From assembly GCA_910583695.1 (NCBI GenBank), contig CAJTZL010000001.1:104149-168148 (forward strand): a stretch of DNA of 64,000 bases, written 5' to 3'. Below, in pieces: positions 58,881-64,000 of this stretch (its first letter is position 1; the number at the start of each line of letters is the position of its first letter). The position numbers were made by a program, and so were the translations under genes. The notes beneath the pieces were generated by a model. It was given only the letters and a program-made list of their open reading frames with translations, searched no databases and was not told the origin of the DNA. The DNA is from an uncultured Oscillibacter sp. (GTDB lineage: Bacteria; Bacillota; Clostridia; Oscillospirales; Oscillospiraceae).

Positions 58881-59433
58881 GTCTGCTCCCTCCCTTCATC
58901 AGCTCCGCCACCCGCCGCCGGGCCCGGGTCAGCCGCATCCGCATGCTGTCCCGCCGGCAGTGGAAAACCTCCGCCAGTTCCCCGTTGTCCTGGCCCAGCA
59001 CGTACTTGCGGTACAGCAGCTCCTGGTCCTCCTCCGGCAGCATGGGCCAGATTCTTCCAAGGCCGTCCAGCCGCTCCCGCAGCTCCGCCAGCTCCTCCAG
59101 AGAAGGAGCGGGAGACTGAAAATCCTCCAGGCAGCCGTCTCCCAGGTCTGCCGTGTGTCTGCCCACCACCGCCTGATGGCGCAGGAAATCCGTGGCCTTG
59201 TTTTTCACCGTGTAGACCACATAGGCTGGCAGGGCGGCGGCGGGAAGCTCCCGCAGCGCGTCCGCCTTCTGGCAAAGGCTCTCCATGGCGTCCTGCACGA
59301 TGTCCTCGCAGTCCTGCCGGTTGGAAACCCGCCGCAGGGCCTCGGCGAACATCAGCCGGGAGTAGCGGCGGTACAGATCCTGCATAAAGGCCGTGCCGGC
59401 CGGGTCGTCCCCCGGAACGGTAAAGACGATCAT
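58855..59433 (-). CDS. ECF sigma factor, regulon II
   Basis: A 192-aa ECF sigma factor. Region 2: LYRRYSRLMFAEALRRVSNRQDCEDIVQDAMESL with KNKATDFLRHQ; region 4: LGRIWPMLPEEDQELLYRKYVLGQDNGELAEVFHCRRDSMRMRLTRARRRV. It is clearly distinct from the regulon I pair. The ATG at 59433 has AGGAGG 11 bases upstream; a GTG at 59445 is too close to that site. It lies behind promoter E and overlaps the anti-sigma gene. Confidence 0.92.
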   Translation of the reverse strand: MIVFTVPGDDPAGTAFMQDLYRRYSRLMFAEALRRVSNRQDCEDIVQDAMESLCQKADALRELPAAALPAYVVYTVKNKATDFLRHQAVVGRHTADLGDGCLEDFQSPAPSLEELAELRERLDGLGRIWPMLPEEDQELLYRKYVLGQDNGELAEVFHCRRDSMRMRLTRARRRVAELMKGGSRHDAARTLA

Positions 59434-59467
59434 TTCATATCCCACCTCCTATAGCTCTCTATATCAT

Positions 59468-59495
59468 TAAGACGCGAATATGGGAAAAACGCAAC
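59468..59495 (-). promoter_or_regulatory. ECF-type promoter E (regulon II): GTTGCG-N15-CGTCTTA
   Basis: Minus-strand GTTGCG (59490-59495), 15-bp spacer, CGTCTTA (59468-59474), followed by ATGATA. It drives the regulon II sigma gene 35 bp downstream and is back-to-back with promoter C. Confidence 0.75.
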
Positions 59496-59520
59496 CCAAA
59501 ATTTTTCTTCCGGCGCTGAA

Positions 59521-59545
59521 ATACTTTTCTCTCCCCTGCCGTTTA
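59521..59545 (+). promoter_or_regulatory. ECF-type promoter C (regulon I): AATAC-N14-CCGTTTA
   Basis: ATAC at 59521-59524, 14-bp spacer, CCGTTTA at 59539-59545, 44 bp before the second regulon I sigma gene. Confidence 0.75.
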
Positions 59546-59548
59546 CTG

Positions 59549-59570
59549 GTTGAATTGGCGCCAATTCAAC
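59549..59570. repeat. Perfect 22-bp palindrome in the leader of the second regulon I sigma gene
   Basis: GTTGAATTGGC followed directly by GCCAATTCAAC, starting four bases after the -10 box of promoter C. Right half is part of the 21-nt leader shared with the first sigma gene; left half is not conserved there. Confidence 0.75.
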
Positions 59571-59589
59571 ACAAAGGAGGAACCCTTTT

Positions 59590-60123
59590 ATGCTTGCGAT
59601 ATGCCTTGCCATGCTGGAAACCGAACAGGACCAGCGGCGGTTCACGCGGCTCTTCGAGGCTCATGAGAAGAAAATCTACGCGGTGGCCCTCCACATTCTG
59701 GGAAACCCCACCCAGGCGGAGGACGCCGCCCAGCAGACCTGGCTCAAGCTGGTGCAGGGCTGGGACCGGGTCTCCGCCCTGCCCTGGGAGGAGACGGAGG
59801 GCTACGCCGTCACCGCCGCCAAAAACTGCGCCCTGGACATTCTCCGCTCAGAGAAGCGCACCACCGCCTTTCCGGAGAACTGGGACCCTCCCGCCCAGGA
59901 GGAGCATCAGGCGGAGTACGCATATCTGGTCTCCCTCATCCGGGCCCTGCCGGAGAACTACCGGCGGGTTCTGGAGCTCAAACTGGTGGAGGAGCGGACC
60001 AACCGGGAGATCGCCCGGCGGCTGGGAATGAACGAATCCACCGTGGCCGTCCGGATTCTGCGGGGCAGGACCATGCTGAAGGACCGTTTGGAAAAGGAGG
60101 GGTATCTCTATGAGACCGTTTGA
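59590..60123 (+). CDS. ECF sigma factor, regulon I copy 2
   Basis: A 177-aa ECF sigma factor, a paralog of the one at 37225 over its whole length (same MLAICLAMLE start, HEKKIYAV region 2 and RALPENYRRVLELKLVEERTNREIARRLGMNESTVAVRILRGRTML region 4). The near-identical DNA-reading parts explain why both loci carry the same promoter motif. It overlaps the anti-sigma gene by 14 bp, the same overlap as in copy 1. Confidence 0.93.
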   Translation: MLAICLAMLETEQDQRRFTRLFEAHEKKIYAVALHILGNPTQAEDAAQQTWLKLVQGWDRVSALPWEETEGYAVTAAKNCALDILRSEKRTTAFPENWDPPAQEEHQAEYAYLVSLIRALPENYRRVLELKLVEERTNREIARRLGMNESTVAVRILRGRTMLKDRLEKEGYLYETV

Positions 60124-61219
60124 CCAGCTTCTGCGCCGAGCTCTGATGGACGCCAATCTGGCCCAGTACGAAAACGTCCTCCGGTGCGCGGACTGCAAAG
60201 AGCCCGGCTTCTCCCCCGGATACCGCCGGGAGCGGGTGCGCCTGCTGGCGGACCCCCGGGGCTGGGCGAACAGCCGACTCCGGCCCCGGCTGCGCCGGGG
60301 GATTTTCCGGGGCATCGCCGCGGCGGCGGCCATTCTCCTGCTGATCACGGCGGCGGCCGCGGTGGCCGTTCCCCTTTGGAACGCCTTCTTCGGCGGACTG
60401 GACCAGAGCCAGCAGGAGATTGTGGACGGCATGGAAATCGGAGGGGACGAGGCGGAGAAAACCGCGGGCCTTCTGCCGCCCCCGGCGGCGCATGACGGCG
60501 TGACCATCACTCCCCTGCGCCTCCTGGGCGCGAAGAATCAGCTCTATCTGGTGCTGGAGATCCGCGCCCCGGAGGGGACGGTGTTCCGCCCGGAGGACGA
60601 CCATCAGCTCTTCGGCGGGCTCTCCCTGCCCCCGGAGCGACGGACGGAAATGACCGGAATCTCCAGCCGATTCACCGTGCTGGAGGCCGGGACCAGGGAG
60701 CCCAACGTGCTGGTAGGCGTGGCGGAGGAACGGGCGTCCTTTGAGGTCGGCGGCTGTCCCTTTGTCGTCCGGGCCCTTTACCGGAGCACGCCGGAGGGAA
60801 AACAGGAAACGGTATTTGAAGCGTCGGACAATGTGACCTGGAAGACCGGGACCTGGGAAATCCTTATTCCGGAGGGCCTGAACGGGGACCGGGTGCTGGA
60901 GGTCCCCGTGGAGGGCACGTCCATGACCGACGGCGGGAACACCATGACCCTGCTGTCCATGAGCGTCTCTCCCCTGGGTATCTGGTGGAAGTATCAGCTG
61001 GAGGGCAAGGACCCGTGGCCCCGAGTACGGGTAGCTCTGCGGATGCAGGACGGCAGCGAGGTGGAAGCGGCCTCCGGACAACTGACCATGGGCGACATGG
61101 GCTCCGGCTGGACGGCGGCGGTGGACTTCGCAAAGCCCGTGGACCTCAGCCAGGCGGAGGCCGTGCTTTGGGGGGATGTGGAAATTCCCCTGGAACAGCC
61201 GGAGCAGAGCCCGGAATAA
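60110..61219 (+). CDS. Membrane anti-sigma factor, regulon I copy 2
   Basis: A 369-aa protein. Cytosolic part (FDQLLRRALMDANLAQYENVLRCADC, then YRRERVRLLADPRGWANSR) is close to that of the anti-sigma at 37745; a membrane helix follows at about 65-87 (GIAAAAAILLLITAAAAVAVPLW). The ectodomain has diverged: VTITPLRLLGAKNQLYLVLEIRAPEG and a DUF4179-like middle, with no GQFSQWFPR motif. So the sigma-binding half is kept while the sensing half differs, suggesting the two systems share a sigma response but see different signals. Confidence 0.85.
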   Translation: MRPFDQLLRRALMDANLAQYENVLRCADCKEPGFSPGYRRERVRLLADPRGWANSRLRPRLRRGIFRGIAAAAAILLLITAAAAVAVPLWNAFFGGLDQSQQEIVDGMEIGGDEAEKTAGLLPPPAAHDGVTITPLRLLGAKNQLYLVLEIRAPEGTVFRPEDDHQLFGGLSLPPERRTEMTGISSRFTVLEAGTREPNVLVGVAEERASFEVGGCPFVVRALYRSTPEGKQETVFEASDNVTWKTGTWEILIPEGLNGDRVLEVPVEGTSMTDGGNTMTLLSMSVSPLGIWWKYQLEGKDPWPRVRVALRMQDGSEVEAASGQLTMGDMGSGWTAAVDFAKPVDLSQAEAVLWGDVEIPLEQPEQSPE

Positions 61220-61258
61220 CCGCCGGAAAAAATTTGGAGAATTTTTTGAAATTCTGTA

Positions 61259-61283
61259 ATACAATGCCCTCCCCCTCCGTTTA
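61259..61283 (+). promoter_or_regulatory. ECF-type promoter D (regulon I): AATAC-N14-CCGTTTA
   Basis: ATAC at 61259-61262, 14-bp spacer, CCGTTTA at 61277-61283, 66 bp before the secreted protein gene. Its leader also resembles that after promoter B (GCGGGGAGGG...TTCCCGCCGGA). Confidence 0.75.
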
Positions 61284-61349
61284 CCAGTCAGAAGGCCGCG
61301 GGGAGGGCCTCCCCTTCCCGCCGGATAAGATCAGAAAGGAAGGACTACC

Positions 61350-62456
61350 ATGAAAAAACGAATTGCATCCCTTTTGCTGGCCGCCGTGACCGTGCTGGCG
61401 TTGTGCACCTCCGCCCTGGCGGCTCCCGCCAAGGCAGCCTGCCGCTGGCAGGTGTACCTGGACCACGGCAGTCTCCGTTGGCAAGGCTCCAAGGCCGCCG
61501 AGGCCGGCGCAAAAGCTCCGATTTATCAGCCCTCCTGGCTTCCGGAGGGGTGGACGCTTGAGTACGCCGTCACCCGGGACGGCGTGTGGCCGGAGACGGA
61601 CTGGGAATACCGCTGCGGGGAGGAAACCCTGAGCGTTTCCCTCTGCGCCCCCTCCGACTTCGGCTTCTCCTGCTGGATGGATGCGGAGGCCGGTGACAAG
61701 ACGCCGAAAAAGACCCTCAAAATCCAGGGATATCAGGCAGACTTCTGGAAGGTAAAACAGGAATCGGCCCTGGCCTGGGAGGACAAGCAGGGGAATTTGT
61801 TCCTGATGCTCCACAGCGGCTCCCTGACTCAGGCGGAGCTGGAAAAGGCGGCCAACAGCGTCACGGAGCTCAAGGAGCCCCTGCCGGATTACCGCCTGGG
61901 CTGGACGCCGGTTCAGGACCGGGAGATCCACCGAGGCATCACCATACCGGGCTATGCGGAGGACGGCGGCGGAGCCCCCGATTTTATCCGCTTCACCTAT
62001 TCCACGCAAGCCCTGACCGCCCCCGCGAGAACGCCGGAAACCGTGACCGTGCGGGGCGTAGAGGCCCGGCTCTGGCTGGGGGACCCTTCGGCCTCCGGCA
62101 CGGTAGTTACCTCCTCCCTCAGCGGCAAAACGGTGGAGATTCCCACGGAGAACACCTGGAGCACCCTCATCTGGACAGACCCTGAAACGGGTATCTGCTT
62201 CCGCATCAAGGGCGGCAAGCTGTCAAAAGAGACCATGCTCCGCATGGCGGAGAGCGTGGAACCGGGCCGGGCGGCTTCCCAGCCCGCCCAGACGGCGGCC
62301 GCCGACAAGGCTCCCTCCTCCAGCGACCCCAGCGCCAGCCGCAAAAGCTGGGTGGCCGACGGCTGGAAGGCCGTAATCACCCGGGCGGACGGCACGGTGG
62401 AGCAGGTCCCCAGCTTCTCCGAGCTGTTCCCGGGCCAGGAGCTCCCGGCGGGCTGA
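61350..62456 (+). CDS. Secreted DUF4367-like protein of regulon I
   Basis: A 368-aa exported protein with signal peptide (LLLAAVTVLALCTSALAAP). The mature part has two units like those in the regulon II anti-sigma ectodomain: SWLPEGWTLEYAV...YRCGEETLSVSLCAPS followed by the QGYQADFWKVKQESALAWEDKQGNLFLM core, and a second IRFTYSTQALTAP...VRGVEARLWLGD...IWTDPETGICFRIKGG. No membrane anchor, but a C-terminal Ser/Ala-rich tail. Behind promoter D, so probably controlled by the regulon I sigma factors. Function unknown. Confidence 0.82.
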   Translation: MKKRIASLLLAAVTVLALCTSALAAPAKAACRWQVYLDHGSLRWQGSKAAEAGAKAPIYQPSWLPEGWTLEYAVTRDGVWPETDWEYRCGEETLSVSLCAPSDFGFSCWMDAEAGDKTPKKTLKIQGYQADFWKVKQESALAWEDKQGNLFLMLHSGSLTQAELEKAANSVTELKEPLPDYRLGWTPVQDREIHRGITIPGYAEDGGGAPDFIRFTYSTQALTAPARTPETVTVRGVEARLWLGDPSASGTVVTSSLSGKTVEIPTENTWSTLIWTDPETGICFRIKGGKLSKETMLRMAESVEPGRAASQPAQTAAADKAPSSSDPSASRKSWVADGWKAVITRADGTVEQVPSFSELFPGQELPAG

Positions 62457-62563
62457 AGCGGGCCCGGCGGCGCGCCTCCGCCTCTTGGTGACAACATCAC
62501 GGAAATCGGAGCCGAAAACCGTTATGATGAATCCACCAAGAAAAAACACAAGGAGGATTTCTC

Positions 62564-62869
62564 ATGAACACGGTTTCCATCGACAACACCAACTTCTCCC
62601 AGGAGGTCATTCACTCCGACCGGCCCGTTCTGCTGGACTTCTGGGCCCCCTGGTGCGGCCCCTGCCGCATGATTCACCCGGTCCTGGAGGAAATTGCCCG
62701 GGAGCGGCCCGACGTCAAGGTAGGTAAGATCAACGTGGACGAACAGCCGGAGCTGGCGGGCCGGTTCGGCGTGATGGGCATTCCCATGCTGGTGGTCCTG
62801 CGGGACGGAAAGATCACCGGCCAGGCCGTGGGCGCACGGCCCAAGGGCCAGATTCTCGCCATGCTGTAA
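62564..62869 (+). CDS. trxA: Thioredoxin
   Basis: A 101-aa cytosolic thioredoxin with WAPWCGPCRM active site, the buried Asp in VLLDFWAPW, and the cis-Pro loop GIPMLVVLRDG. It reduces disulfides in target proteins. AAGGAGG precedes the ATG. The following flavoprotein gene starts 14 bp later, so the two form an operon for thiol/disulfide balance. Confidence 0.95.
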   Translation: MNTVSIDNTNFSQEVIHSDRPVLLDFWAPWCGPCRMIHPVLEEIARERPDVKVGKINVDEQPELAGRFGVMGIPMLVVLRDGKITGQAVGARPKGQILAML

Positions 62870-62883
62870 AGGAGGGGACGGAT

Positions 62884-64000
62884 ATGAAGATTGTCATTGT
62901 GGGCGGCGTGGCGGGAGGCGCCACGGCGGCGGCCCGGCTCCGCCGGCTGGACGAACAGGCGGAAATCATCGTCTTTGAGCGGTCCGGATACATTTCCTAT
63001 GCCAACTGCGGTCTGCCCTATTACATCGGCGGCGTCATCACCGACCCGGAGGCCCTGACCCTCCAGACGCCGGAGAGCTTTTTCTCCCGCTTCCGGGTGG
63101 AGATGCGGGTCCGCCACGAAGTCACCGCCCTCCATCCGGAGCGCAAGACCGTCTCCGTCAAGAACCTGGAGACCGGAGTGGAATTTGAGGAGTGCTACGA
63201 CAAGCTGATTCTCTCCCCCGGGGCCAAGCCCACGCAGCCCCGGCTGCCCGGAATCGGCCTGGAGAAGCTGTTCACCCTGCGGACGGTGGAGGACACCTTC
63301 CGGATGAACGCATTCATCCGGGAGCACCGTCCCCGGTCCGCCGTGCTGGCGGGCGGCGGGTTCATCGGCCTGGAGCTGGCGGAGAACCTGCGGGAGCTGG
63401 GAATGGACGTGACCATCGTGCAGCGGCCCCGGCAGCTGATGAATCCCTTTGACCCGGACATGGCGTCCTTCCTCCACAGCGAGGTCCGCCGCCATGGCGT
63501 CAAGCTGGCCCTGGGCCGCACCGTGGAGGGCTTCCGGGAGCGGGACGGCGGCGTGGACGTGCTCCTCAAGGATGAGAGCCCCCTTCACGCGGATATGGTG
63601 GTTCTGGCCATCGGCGTCACTCCGGATACCGCCCTGGCCAAGGAAGCGGGCCTGGAGCTGGGGCTCAAGGACAGCATTGTGGTGAACGACCGAATGGAGA
63701 CCTCCGTCCCGGACGTCTACGCCGTGGGTGACGCGGTGCAGGTGAAGCACGCCGTCACCGGAATGGACGCACTGATCTCCCTGGCGGGCCCCGCCAACAA
63801 GCAGGGGCGCATTGCGGCGGACAATCTCTGCGGCGGAAACAGCCGCTACCGGGGGAGTCAGGGCAGCAGCGTTCTGAAGGTCTTCGACCTGACCGCCGCC
63901 TCCACAGGCGTTAACGAAGCCGCCGCCAAAAGGGCCGGGCTGGCGGTGGACAAGGTCATCCTCTCCCCCATGAGCCACGCGGGCTACTACCCCGGCGGCA
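62884..64000 (+). CDS. CoA-disulfide-reductase-type flavoprotein, 3' end missing
   Basis: The first 372 residues of an FAD/NAD(P)H oxidoreductase. N-terminal FAD motif MKIVIVGGVAGGATAAARLRRL; redox Cys43 in SYANCGLPYYIGG, as in CoA-disulfide reductase and NADH oxidase/polysulfide reductase relatives; second dinucleotide fold AVLAGGGFIGLELAENL; FAD motif VYAVGDAVQV. The frame runs past the window edge; relatives end near 450 aa or carry a C-terminal rhodanese domain near 550. ATG at 62884 with AAAGGAGGGG. It probably reduces CoA disulfide, persulfides or oxygen. Confidence 0.92.
   Translation, partial: MKIVIVGGVAGGATAAARLRRLDEQAEIIVFERSGYISYANCGLPYYIGGVITDPEALTLQTPESFFSRFRVEMRVRHEVTALHPERKTVSVKNLETGVEFEECYDKLILSPGAKPTQPRLPGIGLEKLFTLRTVEDTFRMNAFIREHRPRSAVLAGGGFIGLELAENLRELGMDVTIVQRPRQLMNPFDPDMASFLHSEVRRHGVKLALGRTVEGFRERDGGVDVLLKDESPLHADMVVLAIGVTPDTALAKEAGLELGLKDSIVVNDRMETSVPDVYAVGDAVQVKHAVTGMDALISLAGPANKQGRIAADNLCGGNSRYRGSQGSSVLKVFDLTAASTGVNEAAAKRAGLAVDKVILSPMSHAGYYPGG

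Noticed and set aside
1..64000. tRNA, rRNA, CRISPR arrays, insertion sequences, integrases, phage genes or a replication origin
   Set aside because: No matching structures or protein families were seen on either strand.

Overview
The window is a GC-rich, densely coded stretch of bacterial chromosome. The gene content fits an anaerobic, gut-type Clostridia, most like Oscillospiraceae: strong AGGAGG ribosome sites with some TTG starts, a monomeric [FeFe]-hydrogenase, a minimal SufC-SufB pair, TRAP and TTT transporters, and ECF sigma/anti-sigma pairs. The organism assignment is an inference. I see no rRNA, tRNA, CRISPR array, insertion sequence or phage gene.

Layout. 1-3.1 kb: the end of a sugar ABC transporter and a GH36 alpha-galactosidase. 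3.1-4.5 kb: an HxlR regulator divergent from a metallo-beta-lactamase-fold protein without the usual metal ligands. 4.6-18.7 kb: one long minus-strand cluster of 16 genes. In transcription order it holds LeuC/LeuD-like dehydratase subunits, an RraA-like protein, an isopropylmalate/isocitrate-type dehydrogenase, a GntR regulator, the two AcnX subunits, two more RraA-like proteins, a PreA-like flavoprotein, a UbiD decarboxylase, TctC-TctB-TctA, UbiX and an LpdD-like protein. It looks like an import, dehydration, reduction and decarboxylation pathway for an unidentified carboxylic acid. A second GntR gene lies just upstream. 19.7-23.3 kb: an [FeFe]-hydrogenase and its flavoprotein partner. 23.5-31.1 kb: single genes, including XRE and HAD proteins, a peptide-binding lipoprotein, BI-1, the SUF pair and a ferritin-like protein.

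31.6-36.9 kb: a YesMN-type two-component system followed by a TRAP transporter. 37.2-40.4 kb and 57.8-62.5 kb: three ECF sigma/anti-sigma modules with secreted relatives of the anti-sigma ectodomains. Four promoters share RATAC-N14-CCGTTTA and two others share GTTGCG-N15-CGTCTTA, which gives two self-contained ECF regulons. 40.5-47.1 kb: a sigma-54 activator lies between two -24/-12 promoters, one driving an L-cysteine desulfidase-type enzyme and the other a C-S lyase, a cation symporter and a glutaredoxin-like protein. This looks like a sulfur amino acid catabolic regulon. 47.2-57.7 kb: a PadR gene beside two unknown genes, a MerR gene with a MATE pump behind a 19-bp-spacer promoter, a hybrid histidine kinase coupled to a solute-binding lipoprotein, and a tandem pair of secreted paralogs followed by a 20-codon hydrophobic ORF. 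62.5-64 kb: a thioredoxin and a CoA-disulfide-reductase-type flavoprotein cut by the window edge.

The strongest candidates for undescribed biology are the ECF regulons with secreted ectodomain relatives, the 16-gene acid catabolic cluster, and the sigma-54 cysteine regulon. All functions come from reading motifs and context; no database search was run.
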